Part shown: positions 1 to 13,367 of the stretch, one piece after another | Layout of the letters: each line of letters opens with the position of its first letter | How positions within the stretch are numbered: the first letter of the stretch is position 1 | Assembly: GCF_001500315.1 (NCBI RefSeq) | Contig: NZ_LLER01000018.1 | Span: 22,343-86,342 of the forward strand | Direction of reading: 5' to 3' | Length of the DNA: 64,000 nucleotides | Source: Staphylococcus auricularis | Lineage (GTDB): Bacteria; Bacillota; Bacilli; Staphylococcales; Staphylococcaceae | Notes under the pieces: generated by a model | The model's database searches: none | What the model saw: the letters and a program-made list of their open reading frames with translations, nothing else | Told to the model about the DNA's origin: nothing | Made by a program: the position numbers and the translations under genes

Positions 1-82
1 AGTGAAGCGCCTAAGAAAGCGAGGACAGGTAAGCAATCTGTAGAGCACCACTTAATATATAGTGACATTTTCCCACCATAAA
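1..82 (+). other. Possible 3' end of a plus-strand CDS (very weak)
   Basis: Frame 1 of the plus strand is open from the window edge to a TAA at 80-82, encoding 26 residues that are lysine- and histidine-rich and end in DIFPP. I do not recognise the sequence. A competing minus-strand reading also runs off the edge: an ATG near 88 preceded by GGTGGGAAA. Only the neighbouring sequence could decide whether either is real. Confidence 0.2.
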
Positions 83-107
83 TGGTGGAGAGCCCCTTAA
101 ACAAACA

Positions 108-149
108 AAACCCCTTTACTCATTTTGTGATTAAAATAAGTAAAGGGGA
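108..149 (-). terminator. Intrinsic terminator of yidC
   Basis: A perfect inverted repeat (CCCCTTTACT / AGTAAAGGGG) lies 44 bases past the yidC stop. Read on the minus strand it is followed by TTTTGTTTGTTT, the U-rich tail of a rho-independent terminator. Confidence 0.8.
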
Positions 150-192
150 TGTATCTCATTGAATACCCTTGTATGACATGATTCAAAGATGC

Positions 193-1062
193 TTATTTTT
201 TCTTGTTTTTCTTAGAAACGACTTGGGTATTTTTACCTTTTTTACCTTTGTTATTACGTTTTGCTTCAACAGCTTCTATCATTGGTGCAACTTCTTTTTT
301 AGCTAATCTTGAGTAGTATGTATTAGCTATGTACGTTTGTACAACCAAGAATGCCGCACTGACTGACCAATAAAGACCGAGGGCTGAAGCAGAACTTAAT
401 GAAAGCCAAACAATCATGATTGGTGAAATGATCATCATGATATAACCCATTTGTCTTTGTTCTTGTGGCATGCTCATACTTGATACGTATGCTTGTAAGA
501 AGTATAATACACCGGCAATAATGGTAATCCAAATATCTGGTTTAGATAAATCGAACCATAAGAAATTAGGATGTTCTGTAAAACCGCCACTTGATGGGTA
601 CTTCAACACGAAGAATAAGCCCATGATAATTGGCATTTGAATGATGATCGGTAAACAACCTAACATGTTTTTCATCGGGTTCATATCGTACTTTTTATAA
701 ACTTCCATCATTTCTTGGTTAGCTGCTATTTTTTCTTCTTGTGTGCGTGCGCGTTTAACTTTTTCCTGAATTGCATCAATGTCAGGTTTAGCCACTTTCA
801 TTTTCTCACGCATCATATGACTGTTTTTATAGTTAGATAACATGAATGGCATTAAGACTAGACGAATCACTAATACTAAAACAATGATTGCTAGACCATA
901 GTTATCATTGAAGGCATGCCCTAACCAATGAATCAGTTTATCCATAGGTGCAACGAATGTATTAAAGAAGAAACCATCTCTATTCTCTGGTTTTGAGTAG
1001 TCACACCCTGCTAAAAAGACCATTACACCTAATAACATAGGTAGTAGTGCTTTTTTCTTCAT
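193..1062 (-). CDS. yidC: Membrane protein insertase YidC (lipoprotein form)
   Basis: 289 residues, the usual length for Gram-positive YidC/Oxa1 proteins, which insert and fold membrane proteins with or without SecYEG. A lipoprotein signal ends in LAGC with the lipidated Cys at 20. Hydrophobic segments lie near 55-74, 134-153, 176-193 and 205-246. Arg67 in the first conserved helix corresponds to the groove arginine needed by this family. The C-terminal tail is very lysine-rich, as in ribosome-binding YidC tails. A strong ribosome site (GAGGTGGG) precedes the ATG. It is a monocistronic minus-strand gene with its own terminator. Confidence 0.95.
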   Translation of the reverse strand: MKKKALLPMLLGVMVFLAGCDYSKPENRDGFFFNTFVAPMDKLIHWLGHAFNDNYGLAIIVLVLVIRLVLMPFMLSNYKNSHMMREKMKVAKPDIDAIQEKVKRARTQEEKIAANQEMMEVYKKYDMNPMKNMLGCLPIIIQMPIIMGLFFVLKYPSSGGFTEHPNFLWFDLSKPDIWITIIAGVLYFLQAYVSSMSMPQEQRQMGYIMMIISPIMIVWLSLSSASALGLYWSVSAAFLVVQTYIANTYYSRLAKKEVAPMIEAVEAKRNNKGKKGKNTQVVSKKNKKK

Positions 1063-1154
1063 TTTCCCACCTCAAAAGATATATTCGCATAGGCTTCATT
1101 TTATCATAATAAGAGGCAAGTAGAAAACAAAAAATGGATAATTATGTTCTATTT

Positions 1155-1790
1155 TCATTTTTGTAAAAATTTCTGTACAGTTTTCGTCACATTTTCACTA
1201 CGTGTAATGGCTGAAATCACTGAGATACCATCTGCACCTGCCTCAAGTACTTGATCGTAATTCTCCGTAGTGATGCCACCGATACCAACGATCGGTAAAT
1301 CTTGAACGTATTGTCTCAATTCTGGAATCATTTCAGGACCGACAGGCGCTTCTGCATCAGCTTTAGAAATCGTCGTATACATTGGTCCAACACCGATGTA
1401 ATCCACATGCGACAGATCGGATTGTTGGTACTCCTCTACATTTCCGACACTCAAGCCTATGATTTTACCTTCAAATTGTTCAGCAAACTGAGCTACTTCA
1501 ACATCATCTTGTCCCACATGTATACCATCTGCATCAATCGCCTTCGCTAAGGCTACATCATCATTAACGATGAATGGGACATCATATTGATGACATAGTT
1601 GTTGTAATGCTTTCGCTTCGTTTACTTTCTCCTCCCCGGTCAATGAGCCTGGGCCTTTTTCTCTATATTGAAATAGTGTAATGCCCGCTTCTAATGCTTC
1701 AGTCAATATATCTTTGAGTGAGGTATCACTCACGACATCTTGCGTACCGGCAATAAAGTATAAACGCAACTGTTTACGATTAAAAGCCAT
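1155..1790 (-). CDS. thiE: Thiamine-phosphate synthase
   Basis: 211 residues with the TIM-barrel motifs of ThiE: QYREK at 41-45, NDD at 76-78, HVGQDD at 91-96, then GVGPMYTT and the phosphate-binding GIGGI near the end. It joins hydroxymethylpyrimidine diphosphate to thiazole phosphate to give thiamine phosphate. It is the last gene of tenA-thiD-thiM-thiE. Its ATG shares one base with the thiM stop (TAATG), so translation is probably coupled. It lies under the TPP riboswitch upstream of tenA. No separate terminator is obvious before yidC. Confidence 0.96.
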   Translation of the reverse strand: MAFNRKQLRLYFIAGTQDVVSDTSLKDILTEALEAGITLFQYREKGPGSLTGEEKVNEAKALQQLCHQYDVPFIVNDDVALAKAIDADGIHVGQDDVEVAQFAEQFEGKIIGLSVGNVEEYQQSDLSHVDYIGVGPMYTTISKADAEAPVGPEMIPELRQYVQDLPIVGIGGITTENYDQVLEAGADGISVISAITRSENVTKTVQKFLQK

Positions 1791-2581
1791 TAAATCACTT
1801 CTTTCTTAAGCTGTTGAGCCACATCTTCAGATGTAATGTGATAGAGCGCATCCATTAATGCAGTTAAGAAGCTACCAGGTCCTTGATCGTCGGTATGTTG
1901 TTGTGCGTGTTCTGCAGCGATATTGTACACACCGACTGCTTCAACCAATGTCTCTGCGTCAGGATTTGTTTCACGTTGTAAGAATGCCGCAACGACTGCA
2001 CCTAACAAACAACCAGCACCTGTGATTTTCGCCAACATCGGTGAGCCGTTAGAAAGTTTAATCACTTGGCCTTGATGTGCAACTACATCATCTTTCCCAG
2101 TCACTACGATGGCTGTATTGAATGTTTCGTGTGCTTTTCGTGCAATTTCAACTACGTCTAGATCATCGGCACTTTCTGTCCCTTTCATTGTCGTTTCACT
2201 ATCGATTAATGTTTGAATTTCAGAAGCATTGCCTTTAATTACAGCAACATCAATTTCATCTAAGAACTGTGCACTAAAGGCTTTACGATATTGAGAAGCA
2301 CCTACAGCGACAGGGTCGAATACAATCGGTGTACCTTTTTGATTTGCTGTACGTGCAATACTTAACATATCTTTTGCACGACCTTCAGTAATCGTACCTA
2401 TATTAATGACAAGTCCACCTGCAACCCCAAAGAAATCGGCTGCTTCTTCAGGTGCCTCGCTCATCGCAGGACTTGCACCTAAGCTTAACAATCCGTTAGC
2501 TGAAAAATTTTTAACGACATCGTTGGTATAACAAACCACGAGTGGATTATTTTCTCTTAATATTTCTAAATTACTCATCAT
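1790..2581 (-). CDS. thiM: Hydroxyethylthiazole kinase
   Basis: 263 residues of the ribokinase-like ThiM family, which phosphorylates salvaged hydroxyethylthiazole. FDPVAVGAS at about 88-96 and ITGAGCLLG with the active-site Cys191 are present. The start overlaps the last 11 bases of thiD, with the ribosome site (GGAAGTAGG) inside thiD. The first two codons are both ATG and either could initiate. Third gene of the thiamine salvage operon. Confidence 0.95.
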   Translation of the reverse strand: MMSNLEILRENNPLVVCYTNDVVKNFSANGLLSLGASPAMSEAPEEAADFFGVAGGLVINIGTITEGRAKDMLSIARTANQKGTPIVFDPVAVGASQYRKAFSAQFLDEIDVAVIKGNASEIQTLIDSETTMKGTESADDLDVVEIARKAHETFNTAIVVTGKDDVVAHQGQVIKLSNGSPMLAKITGAGCLLGAVVAAFLQRETNPDAETLVEAVGVYNIAAEHAQQHTDDQGPGSFLTALMDALYHITSEDVAQQLKKEVI

Positions 2582-3392
2582 CTAAACCTACTTCCTTCAT
2601 ATATGCAAAATGATTCACCGGACCTCTACCTTGGCCAATTTCAGGCGTATGTTTAATGCTAAGTGAGATAAAGCGTTTTGCTTTTTTCACAGCATCATAA
2701 ATAGAACGTCCTTGGGCTAATTCAGCAGTGATCACAGCTGAGAATGTACAGCCAGTGCCATGCGTATGTGGTGTATCATAACGAGGTTCTTCAAATGTAA
2801 AGACATCATCTTTTGTGAAGAGATAATCTGTCGCTTTCTCATCATCACCCATATGGCCACCCTTAATCACAACACCTTGGCTTCCAATCTCTTTTATAAA
2901 TATTTTACCCGCTTGGTAGATAGAAGATTCATCTGTAATATTAAGATTTGTAATTTCTTCAGCTTCAGGTAAATTAGGTGTCGCAACCATGGCATGTGGT
3001 AATAAAATATTTTGAAGATGTTGTTTGGCTTCATCCTCCATGAGTGAATCTCCACTCTTCGCTAACATGACAGGATCGATAACATATGGTATTTCAGGAT
3101 GATCTTTAATATAACTTTCGACGAGTAACATCATATCTTTAGAAGCAATCATCCCTGTTTTTAAAGCTTGAGGTAATTCATCGTCGTAAATGCTTTCAAG
3201 TTGTTCTCTCAACCACTCAATATCTAGATTGTGGATGTGTTGAACCCCTTTTGTATTTTGCGCCACAATACTCGTAATCGCAGCCATGCCATACACGCCA
3301 CAAGAGTGGAATGATTTCAAATCAGCCATTACGCCTGCGCCACCAGTAGGATCAGTACCTGCAATTGTTAATGCAATTTTAGGTTTATTCAT
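2571..3392 (-). CDS. thiD: Hydroxymethylpyrimidine (phosphate) kinase
   Basis: 273 residues from the ATG at 3392. The longer open frame starts five codons upstream, but GGAGG is spaced eight bases from this ATG and the protein then begins [20 protein letters not shown], as ThiD proteins do. Ribokinase-fold motifs include the N-terminal [14 protein letters not shown], and [10 protein letters not shown] near the end (anion hole and catalytic Asp region). The enzyme phosphorylates HMP and HMP-P. Its start overlaps the tenA stop by eight bases, so it is likely coupled to tenA. Confidence 0.95.
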   Translation of the reverse strand: MNKPKIALTIAGTDPTGGAGVMADLKSFHSCGVYGMAAITSIVAQNTKGVQHIHNLDIEWLREQLESIYDDELPQALKTGMIASKDMMLLVESYIKDHPEIPYVIDPVMLAKSGDSLMEDEAKQHLQNILLPHAMVATPNLPEAEEITNLNITDESSIYQAGKIFIKEIGSQGVVIKGGHMGDDEKATDYLFTKDDVFTFEEPRYDTPHTHGTGCTFSAVITAELAQGRSIYDAVKKAKRFISLSIKHTPEIGQGRGPVNHFAYMKEVGLDDE

Positions 3393-4074
3393 GGTCTTGA
3401 CCTCCAAACTCCCAAGATTCTTGGTTGTAAGACATTGCGAAGAAGTTACGTTCGTGAACCGTACTTTGAAGGAACGCTGCTTTCACTTCTTCTTTTTCAG
3501 TATCTGTCATTTGTGCTGTTAATTGATCTAAAAGTTGATCAAAGACATCAACGAGTTCATCCATTTCAGTGCTGTAGAATTCAAACCATTTTGAGAGCAC
3601 AGAATCTTTATTTAGTGCATCGTCTTTAAGACCTTGTTGCCCAATCACTTGATATACATATGGGCAAGGTGCCATCGCTGCAATCGTATAAGCAGCATTT
3701 TCTTTCGCAAACGCATTGAAATACATATGTTTAATGTAGTGATCTCCAGAAGGTGGCCAAACTTTTTCATTCACGATAGATTCGTAAGGTTCTTCTACAT
3801 AAGAAGCAAGTATCTCATGCGCTTCAACTTCACCATCTACGATAAATTGGATTTGTTCAACTAGGAATTTTACATCTTCCAATCGATCTACTTTAGGTAT
3901 AATCAATGCGTAAAGATTCGCAAATTCTTTCAAATAAGAGGCGTCCGCTTTCAAATAAAAACGTACAGCTTCTTTCGGTAAATCCCCTTTTAACATGCCT
4001 TGAATATATGGATCATGATAAATCTCTTTAATCAATGGTTGTGCAGCATCTTTTAATTCTTGTGAAAATGACAT
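3385..4074 (-). CDS. tenA: Aminopyrimidine aminohydrolase TenA (thiaminase II)
   Basis: 229 residues from the ATG at 4074, which follows AGGAGGAG. The open frame extends further upstream only because it runs through the riboswitch terminator, so the longer start is rejected. TenA/Thi-4 features are visible: the N-terminal helical region with [12 protein letters not shown] and the catalytic-Cys segment [12 protein letters not shown]. It hydrolyses aminopyrimidine breakdown products of thiamine for salvage. First gene of tenA-thiD-thiM-thiE, directly behind a TPP riboswitch. Confidence 0.95.
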   Translation of the reverse strand: MSFSQELKDAAQPLIKEIYHDPYIQGMLKGDLPKEAVRFYLKADASYLKEFANLYALIIPKVDRLEDVKFLVEQIQFIVDGEVEAHEILASYVEEPYESIVNEKVWPPSGDHYIKHMYFNAFAKENAAYTIAAMAPCPYVYQVIGQQGLKDDALNKDSVLSKWFEFYSTEMDELVDVFDQLLDQLTAQMTDTEKEEVKAAFLQSTVHERNFFAMSYNQESWEFGGQDHE

Positions 4075-4090
4075 ATCTTTTTCTCCTCCT

Positions 4091-4122
4091 AAAAAAACTA
4101 CATCCACGCAGGAATGTAGTTT
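4091..4122 (-). terminator. Riboswitch-controlled intrinsic terminator
   Basis: On the minus strand AAACTACATTCC pairs with GGATGTAGTTT and is followed by a run of seven T. It sits between the TPP aptamer and the tenA ribosome site, so it is the expression platform: TPP binding should favour termination. Confidence 0.85.
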
Positions 4123-4149
4123 CAGGCAAAAATGTGTCATCATTCGCTC

Positions 4150-4240
4150 CGAAGACTACTTTCCTACGTTGGTACTAACCAAATCAGGTCATAAGGGTCT
4201 GATTTTCATCATCTCAGCAAAATGCTCCCCTAGTAGTTAT
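4150..4240 (-). ncRNA. TPP riboswitch (thi box) aptamer
   Basis: The minus strand carries the conserved thi-box blocks in order: GGGGAGC, GCTGAGAtgatg, CAGACCCTT, GACCTGATttGGTTAGTACC, and CGTAGGAAAGTAGT. The ends ACTACTA and AGTAGTC form stem P1. It lies 76 bases upstream of the tenA ATG and is followed by a terminator, so thiamine pyrophosphate should shut off the whole tenA-thiD-thiM-thiE operon by premature termination. Confidence 0.95.
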
Positions 4241-4361
4241 CGTATTTGTCTTTAACATAACAAAAGCAGTTATTAAAAGCAAAAATATAAGCGCATACAT
4301 TGATGAATGTATAATAAGATAATACTTTTATTTCACTTCATATCAGACTAATTAAAGGCAT

Positions 4362-4392
4362 AAAAAAAGTGAGGACGATGTTCGTCCTCACT
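4362..4392 (-). terminator. Intrinsic terminator of sceD
   Basis: Perfect stem GTGAGGACGA / TCGTCCTCAC with a short loop, followed on the minus strand by a run of seven T. It lies just past the sceD stop. Confidence 0.88.
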
Positions 4393-4422
4393 TATCTTTT
4401 CATTATCTTAATCTAACTGAGA

Positions 4423-5172
4423 TTATGCAGTTACCCATTGTGTAGGGCCAGCAGTGTTGTATAATTTAACAGCAGCTGCGTCTTGTACATGTTCTGGAGC
4501 TTCTGCAGGAGAAACACCTTGGTATTCAGCTGGTGCTACTGAATCCCATGTAGATTGTAAGAATTGGTATTTACCAGCTGCGCCTGATGAAGGGTTAACA
4601 GCTGTGATGTCGCCGCCTGATTCACGTTGAGCGATTTGTTGTAAATGACCATTTACGTTAACTGAAGAACCAGATGAAGCTTGGCTGCTTGAGTTGTTTG
4701 ATGATTGAGTTGATTGTTGTGGTTGTTGCGTTGATTCAGTTTGTGGTGCAGCTTGTGCTTCTGGTTGAACGTTTTCAGATTGTTGAGTTGATTGTTGTTG
4801 AGTGTTTTGTTGTTCACTTTGTGCAGTGTAGTTTTGAGTTTCTACATTGTTATTTGAAGTAGCTTGGCTAGTAGCTGCTACATCGTTGTTTGATTCAGAA
4901 ACGTTGTTTGAACCAACTTCGATACCGTATGACCAGCTCCAAGTTTGGCCGTCTGATTCAAAGTGATAAGGCACACCATTGTAAGTGAAGTCATAGTTAT
5001 ATGAACCTTCATGTAATGGGTGTTGGTTTAATTCTTCAGAGTTTGATTGAGCTAATTGTGCTAATTCTGCTTTGTTAATTCCTTCTTCTGATGCATCTGC
5101 TTGTTGACCAGTTACTAAACCAGTTACGCCTAATCCTAGTGCTAATGTTGAAGCAAATACTGTTTTTTTCAT
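4423..5172 (-). CDS. sceD: Probable lytic transglycosylase SceD
   Basis: 249 residues. A secretory signal of about 27 residues ends at ADA. A mature N-terminal domain contains [15 protein letters not shown] and SWSYG segments. A long Gln/Ser/Asn/Thr-rich linker follows (about 92-170), then a C-terminal transglycosylase-like domain (about 175-249) with [20 protein letters not shown], whose Glu is the likely catalytic residue. SceD and its paralogue IsaA cleave peptidoglycan and are known WalKR targets in S. aureus. Two WalR-type boxes lie upstream. A ribosome site AGGAGG precedes the ATG. The gene is monocistronic. Confidence 0.92.
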   Translation of the reverse strand: MKKTVFASTLALGLGVTGLVTGQQADASEEGINKAELAQLAQSNSEELNQHPLHEGSYNYDFTYNGVPYHFESDGQTWSWSYGIEVGSNNVSESNNDVAATSQATSNNNVETQNYTAQSEQQNTQQQSTQQSENVQPEAQAAPQTESTQQPQQSTQSSNNSSSQASSGSSVNVNGHLQQIAQRESGGDITAVNPSSGAAGKYQFLQSTWDSVAPAEYQGVSPAEAPEHVQDAAAVKLYNTAGPTQWVTA

Positions 5173-5287
5173 TATTTATAAATCCTCCTATTTAGGTAAG
5201 TTTTTTTCTCTTGTTATTTACAAGTAATACTATAACATCATGCAAAAGTTCGTAGGTTACAGCGAAATAAAAAAAAACAGGAGATTC

Positions 5288-5304
5288 TTTACATGCGGAT
5301 TACA
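5288..5304 (-). promoter_or_regulatory. WalR (YycF) box 1 upstream of sceD
   Basis: The minus strand reads TGTAAT-N5-TGTAAA, a perfect fit to the WalR consensus TGTWAH-N5-TGTWAH, in the same orientation as sceD and about 115 bases before its ATG. WalR activates sceD in S. aureus, so positive control is likely. Confidence 0.75.
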
Positions 5305-5388
5305 TGCATAAGCGCTTGTAATATATACCTTTCATTCTTTAGTGACTGTCGTGCTCCCCTTTTATGTATTATATATAAGAAAAATCTA

Positions 5389-5405
5389 TGTAATATCCCT
5401 GTAAT
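5389..5405 (+). promoter_or_regulatory. WalR (YycF) box 2 upstream of sceD
   Basis: TGTAAT-N5-TGTAAT on the plus strand again fits the WalR consensus exactly, but in the opposite orientation and about 215 bases upstream of sceD. It could be a second site or a chance match. Confidence 0.5.
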
Positions 5406-5502
5406 TTATCACATAATTCTGCCCTGTTTAGGGGACCAATTTTACCTTTTAAAGGCCTTATTTTTTTAAAATCAACCCTTTTTCACCCATAAAATATAAA
5501 AA

Positions 5503-5553
5503 TCAAGGGCTATTTTCCATAAATAATTGAAATTTCATGGAAATCAGCCCTCA
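5503..5553 (-). terminator. Probable terminator of the ssb paralogue
   Basis: Long imperfect inverted repeat: AGGGCTgATTTCCAT pairs with ATGGAAAatAGCCCT, followed on the minus strand by TGATTTTTATATTTTA. It lies 60 bases past the ssb stop. Confidence 0.6.
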
Positions 5554-5612
5554 TGAGTATAATGATTAGTAGGATGGATTAATGAAATTGTTTAAAGATG
5601 GATAAAGGGAGT

Positions 5613-6044
5613 TTAGATTCGCTCTATTGAGTCAATGTTTTTAAAAGGAATTAAATGTTCGATAGAAATATCTTCTTCGTGTTCAACATTAAAAGTTGCA
5701 GCGTCTTGCATAGGGCTGGTCTGCTTGTCTGGTTTAGAAGATAAAAATTTAATCTTTTCAACGTATAATTCCGAAACAAAGTGTGTTTGGTCCTCTTTTT
5801 CAAATGTGCGAGAATGCATTTGACCAGTGATTCCAACAAGTGAACCCTGTTCCGTAAACGTTGCAATATTATTTGCAATACGACCAAAAGCTTTACAGAA
5901 CAAAAAATCGACGGGGCGCTGTTGATCTTTGTCCTTGTAGTTACGTTCGACTGCTACACAAAATGTAGCAAATTGCGTGTCCTCCTTTTCTATGAATTTA
6001 GGGTCTTTCGTTAATCGACCCACGATTACAATTGTATTGACCAT
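5613..6044 (-). CDS. Single-stranded DNA-binding protein paralogue (SsbB-like)
   Basis: 143 residues. The OB-fold covers about 1-105: MVNTIVIVGRLTKDP at the start, then FATFCVAVERNYKD, DFLFCKAFG, and GITGQM. The tail is short, and the canonical acidic tip ending in IPF or LPF is absent; an IPF occurs internally and is followed by 11 more residues. That differs from the main replication SSB and fits an accessory, competence-type SSB. A strong ribosome site (AGGAGGTGAC) precedes the ATG. It is divergent from the YwpF-like gene. Confidence 0.88.
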   Translation of the reverse strand: MVNTIVIVGRLTKDPKFIEKEDTQFATFCVAVERNYKDKDQQRPVDFLFCKAFGRIANNIATFTEQGSLVGITGQMHSRTFEKEDQTHFVSELYVEKIKFLSSKPDKQTSPMQDAATFNVEHEEDISIEHLIPFKNIDSIERI

Positions 6045-6115
6045 ATGTCACCTCCTTTGATTACTCATATCTTAATCAATCTACTTATACTGAGTCAAAA
6101 CGCACTTTTACAAGA

Positions 6116-6141
6116 ATTTTATAAGGTCGGTTCTATAAAAT
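6116..6141. promoter_or_regulatory. AT-rich inverted repeat between divergent ssb and ywpF-like genes
   Basis: ATTTTATA and TATAAAAT flank a ten-base centre. The position between two divergent genes suits an operator. ComK-type sites are AT-rich, but I cannot assign this one to a regulator. Confidence 0.3.
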
Positions 6142-6236
6142 ATGAAAATTCCCACCTTCATGGTATAAATTGCGTTATAATGAGTACATAAATTAATATA
6201 TGGTATATTTTCAAAATATGGATTGGAAGTGAGATC

Positions 6237-6680
6237 ATGAAAACATTTAAAGCTGTAAGATTTCAAATCGTGGCAAGTAACGGCTCAGTCACCGAGTACG
6301 AGTTGCAAGACGGAGTCATTATCAACTTAGAAAATAGTGGACCTGGCTGGTTATTAGAAGTGGTTATTTCTAACAATCACTATGAACAAATGAAACAGTA
6401 CTATGAAGATGAAACACTGTTAGAAATTCGTGTTGTCATTACACGTCCTGCGAATGATCCCGCATTATTCGATGCTACGATTAAACATATTAAAAAATTA
6501 GAATCTACCATTTCTGTCATTTTTGAATGCCATATCTATACGTTAAGACAAGTCTATGCTGAAAGTTTATTAGAACAATTAGTAGATGATGGACTTACAG
6601 GTGAAGAACTTAAACAATCGTTTGTCCGTATGATGCAATCGAAACCCCGTCTTAAAGCAGAAAAAAATGAAAACAAATAA
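6237..6680 (+). CDS. YwpF-like family protein
   Basis: 147 residues beginning MKTFKAVRFQIV, with the beta-rich N-terminal half and the charged C-terminal helix of the YwpF-like family next to ssb and fabZ in staphylococci. No signal peptide, membrane segment or catalytic motif is visible. A ribosome site GGAAGTGAG precedes the ATG, and TATAAT at about 6175-6180 may be its -10 box. Function is unknown. It is convergent with fabZ across a shared terminator. Confidence 0.75.
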   Translation: MKTFKAVRFQIVASNGSVTEYELQDGVIINLENSGPGWLLEVVISNNHYEQMKQYYEDETLLEIRVVITRPANDPALFDATIKHIKKLESTISVIFECHIYTLRQVYAESLLEQLVDDGLTGEELKQSFVRMMQSKPRLKAEKNENK

Positions 6681-6772
6681 AAAAAGGACAATGTGCCAAT
6701 CTTGATGGATACCTATCACTAAACACATCTCATGTTTGATTCGTATCCTCAGTGGCGCATTGTCCTTTTATT
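6681..6772. terminator. Long nested bidirectional terminator (ywpF-like / fabZ)
   Basis: Outer stem of 16 pairs: AAAAGGACAATGTGCC at 6682-6697 with GGCGCATTGTCCTTTT at 6754-6769. It encloses 56 bases with a second stem, GGATAC (6707-6712) with GTATCC (6743-6748), and a third, AAACA with TGTTT. It has T-rich tails on both strands and lies between convergent genes. Confidence 0.85.
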
Positions 6773-6801
6773 TAATCGTACATTTTAATGATATGGACGA
6801 T

Positions 6802-7242
6802 TTATTGCGGATCTTGTAATGCGAAAGTAAGTTCACAGCTACAAGCTAATTCGCCGTCGACTGTTGCTTTTGCACTACCTTTACCGATAGGTCCTTTCAT
6901 TTTAGTAATTTCTACATCTAAGCGTAATGTATCCCCAGGAACGACTTGGCGTTTAAAACGGCATTTATCAATACCAGCAAATAACGCAAGTTTACCTTTA
7001 TTATTTTCAGTATTTAATAATGCTACAGCCCCTGTTTGAGCTAACGCTTCCGTGATGAGTACTCCAGGCATCACTGCATATTCTGGGAAATGCCCTTGGA
7101 AAAATGGTTCATTACCAGACACTTGTTTAATGGCTGTACAACTTTGGCCTTCTTCGTACTCAACCACTTTATCTATTAATAGAAATGGTTGTCTATGAGG
7201 GATAATTTCTTTAATTTGATTGTAGTCAAAAATCGTTTCCAT
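6802..7242 (-). CDS. fabZ: 3-hydroxyacyl-[ACP] dehydratase FabZ
   Basis: 146 residues from the ATG at 7242, which has GGAGG eight bases upstream; the longer frame from 7260 begins inside that site. Hot-dog fold with [14 protein letters not shown] at 10-23 and the catalytic block [20 protein letters not shown], containing the active-site His and Glu. It dehydrates beta-hydroxyacyl-ACP in type II fatty acid synthesis. Second gene after murA on the minus strand, the usual Firmicute pairing. Confidence 0.95.
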   Translation of the reverse strand: METIFDYNQIKEIIPHRQPFLLIDKVVEYEEGQSCTAIKQVSGNEPFFQGHFPEYAVMPGVLITEALAQTGAVALLNTENNKGKLALFAGIDKCRFKRQVVPGDTLRLDVEITKMKGPIGKGSAKATVDGELACSCELTFALQDPQ

Positions 7243-7290
7243 ATTAATAACCTCCAACACTTACTTTAATATTTTCTTGTGATGCGCTCA

Positions 7291-8565
7291 TTATTGAGAA
7301 ACGCGTTTAATATCTGCGCCTAAATCTGCCAGTTTATGATGGAAATTAACATAACCGCGATCTAAGTGCTGCAGTTCTGTGACTTCTGTTGTACCTTCAG
7401 CAACTAATCCTGCTAAAATCAATGCAGCAGCTGCACGTAAGTCGGTCGCTTTTACTTGAGCACCTTGAAGTTCACTTTTACCTTCTATCTTCGCAGTTCT
7501 ACCTTCCACAGAAATATTCGCATTCATTCGTTTAAATTCTGCTACGTGCATAAATCTGTTTTCAAACACTGTTTCAGTCATCAATTTGTGACCTTCTGCT
7601 GTGAGTAATAAAGCCATCATTTGAGACTGCATGTCTGTTGGGAAACCTGGATGTGGTAATGTTTTAACATCCACAGGTTGCAATTCATCTGGAGCTGTAA
7701 CTCGGATTGCATCATCTTGATCATCCAATGTCACGCCCATTTCTTCCAATTTATAAGTAAGGCTCTTCATATGTTCTTTAATTGCGCCTTTAACAAGAAT
7801 ATCTCCACGTGTAATCGCGCCAGCAATTAAGAAGGTACCTGCTTCAATACGGTCAGGAATAATTGAATGTTCTACGCCATGTAAGGTATCTACCCCTTGG
7901 ATCGTAATGGTATCTGTACCTGCGCCTGTGATATTACCGCCCATTTCATTGATGTAATTGGCTAAATCAACGACTTCGGGTTCTCTTGCGACATTTTCAA
8001 GTACTGATTTGCCTTCTGCTAAAGAAGCAGCCATGATGATGTTTTGAGTTGCGCCCACACTAGGAAAATCAAGGTGAATCGTTGTACCTTTTAAGCCACC
8101 TTTAGCTTCAGCGTAGACGAAACCATTTTCCATATGAATCTCTGCACCTAATGCTTCGAATCCTTTCAAGTGTTGTTCAATCGGTCTTGCTCCAATTGCA
8201 CAACCACCAGGTAAGGCTACTTTCGCATGTCCTAAACGTCCTAATAATGCCCCCATCACTAAGATGCTGGCTCTCATTTTACTAACGTATTCATAAGGTG
8301 CTTCTTCATATAATTCTTGTGTCGCATCCACTGTGACTGTACCTGCAGCTTGATCATATTTCACATCTGCATTTAAGTTTGAAATCACATTATTGATCGT
8401 ATCAACGTCGCTGAGCGCTGGGACGTTTCTCAATACGCTTGTGCCTTCTGCTGCTAGTAATGAAGCAGTCAATACGGGTAAAACGGCATTTTTTGCGCCT
8501 TCAATTTGGACTTCCCCCGTGAGTTTATGTCCTCCATTGATCACGATTTTATCTCTCATATCCAT
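7291..8565 (-). CDS. murA: UDP-N-acetylglucosamine 1-carboxyvinyltransferase MurA
   Basis: 424 residues with EPSP-synthase fold repeats. [10 protein letters not shown] binds UDP-GlcNAc, and [16 protein letters not shown] contains the catalytic, fosfomycin-reactive Cys122. First committed step of peptidoglycan synthesis. Two ATG codons are possible: the first has GGAGG at seven bases and is kept, while a start two codons in would match S. aureus better. A second copy, murZ, lies at 28.3-29.6 kb, the usual two-MurA arrangement of low-GC Gram-positives. Confidence 0.96.
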   Translation of the reverse strand: MDMRDKIVINGGHKLTGEVQIEGAKNAVLPVLTASLLAAEGTSVLRNVPALSDVDTINNVISNLNADVKYDQAAGTVTVDATQELYEEAPYEYVSKMRASILVMGALLGRLGHAKVALPGGCAIGARPIEQHLKGFEALGAEIHMENGFVYAEAKGGLKGTTIHLDFPSVGATQNIIMAASLAEGKSVLENVAREPEVVDLANYINEMGGNITGAGTDTITIQGVDTLHGVEHSIIPDRIEAGTFLIAGAITRGDILVKGAIKEHMKSLTYKLEEMGVTLDDQDDAIRVTAPDELQPVDVKTLPHPGFPTDMQSQMMALLLTAEGHKLMTETVFENRFMHVAEFKRMNANISVEGRTAKIEGKSELQGAQVKATDLRAAAALILAGLVAEGTTEVTELQHLDRGYVNFHHKLADLGADIKRVSQ

Positions 8566-8661
8566 CTAAAATCCTCCACTTTATATCCTTTAAATCATTG
8601 CCTTTCTTAATAAGTTCTAAACAATTATATCTTTAATACAAATCCATGAAAAGTATTTGAA

Positions 8662-8895
8662 TTACTGAAGTATATATTTTAATTGAGTTGAATATTGTAA
8701 AAGGTCTACAAGGAAATTACTTACTGCAGTTCCAAGTAAAATGGCGAAGAAAATCATGCACACTTGAACTTGTAACGCATATCCCTTTTTAAAAAGTTGA
8801 TCTAATCTCAATGCATTTAACGCCCAATAAGCGACACATATACATAACACATGTAACACCAAATGGACGATCGCAAATTGACTTAAATATTCCAT
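8662..8895 (-). CDS. DUF1146 (YwzB-like) small membrane protein
   Basis: 77 residues from the ATG at 8895, preceded by GAGGAGA. Two hydrophobic helices lie at about 6-30 and 42-64, separated by a basic loop (RLDQLFKKGYALQ). The size, topology and place between atpC and murA match the DUF1146/YwzB family. Function is unknown. It is probably co-transcribed with murA, about 100 bases downstream. Confidence 0.8.
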   Translation of the reverse strand: MEYLSQFAIVHLVLHVLCICVAYWALNALRLDQLFKKGYALQVQVCMIFFAILLGTAVSNFLVDLLQYSTQLKYILQ

Positions 8896-9007
8896 GTTCG
8901 TATCTCCTCGTTTATTCACTGTACTTTTATTTTACATGAATTAAATCATAACTTCTAATGAATGCGATGGTAACTATAACAGAGAAGATGATTAAATTAA
9001 TGAAGAC

Positions 9008-9044
9008 ATAAAAAAAGATTGAAGCTAGTAAAAGCTTCAACCTC
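9008..9044 (-). terminator. Intrinsic terminator of the atp operon
   Basis: Stem TTGAAGCt / AGCTTCAA with a short loop and a run of seven T on the minus strand, 25 bases past the atpC stop. Confidence 0.88.
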
Positions 9045-9068
9045 TTTACTAACTTCAATCTGACTTGC

Positions 9069-9476
9069 TTATACTAAGTTTGCAACACGAATTCGGTTAT
9101 TCGCACGTGCTAAAGCGCGTTTCGCTCTTTCGATGTCACTATTTTCATCATCACTATTTAAGTGAGATTCTGCTCTTGACTTAGCCAATTCTGCTCTAGC
9201 TACATCAATTTCGTTCGCAGGTTCTGCAGTTTGGACAATGATTGAAACTTTCTGTTGTCTAATTTCAACAAAGCCATCACTAACTGCGAGATATTCAGAG
9301 CCATTGTCTAAACTAACTTTGACATAGCCCATATTAAGTGCTGCTACTGTTGGAATGTGCCCTTTCATGACACCAAGTTCTCCGGCTGTTGTTTTTAACA
9401 CAGCGAGTACAACATCTTCACGTTCATAAACAGAACCATTAGGAGTGACAACATTTAAACTGAATACATTATCCAT
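9069..9476 (-). CDS. atpC: F1Fo ATP synthase epsilon subunit
   Basis: 135 residues. The N-terminal beta-sandwich begins FSLNVVTPNG, with GELGVMKGHIPTVAAL at about 31-46. The C-terminal two-helix part is rich in Ala, Arg and Glu (ERAKRALARANNRIR). The subunit links the rotor to the ring and can inhibit ATP hydrolysis. Last gene of the operon. A ribosome site AGGAGG precedes it. Confidence 0.97.
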   Translation of the reverse strand: MDNVFSLNVVTPNGSVYEREDVVLAVLKTTAGELGVMKGHIPTVAALNMGYVKVSLDNGSEYLAVSDGFVEIRQQKVSIIVQTAEPANEIDVARAELAKSRAESHLNSDDENSDIERAKRALARANNRIRVANLV

Positions 9477-9496
9477 TATCTTTACCTCCTAATTTA

Positions 9497-11821
<2,325 letters not shown>

Positions 11822-11828
11822 TTAACGA

Positions 11829-13367
<1,539 letters not shown>

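Larger units (their letters stand above)
5173..5612. promoter_or_regulatory. Intergenic control region of sceD and 3' region of ssb
   Basis: 440 AT-rich bases without a credible gene. They hold the sceD ribosome site, two WalR-type direct repeats (listed separately), an AAGCGCTT palindrome between them at 5310-5317, and the ssb terminator hairpin near 5505-5552. The stretch 5406-5500 is AT-rich and shows nothing I can name. Confidence 0.7.

Noticed and set aside
4674..4862. Plus-strand frame rich in Val and Leu over sceD
   Set aside because: Mirror image of the Gln/Ser/Asn linker of SceD; not a gene.
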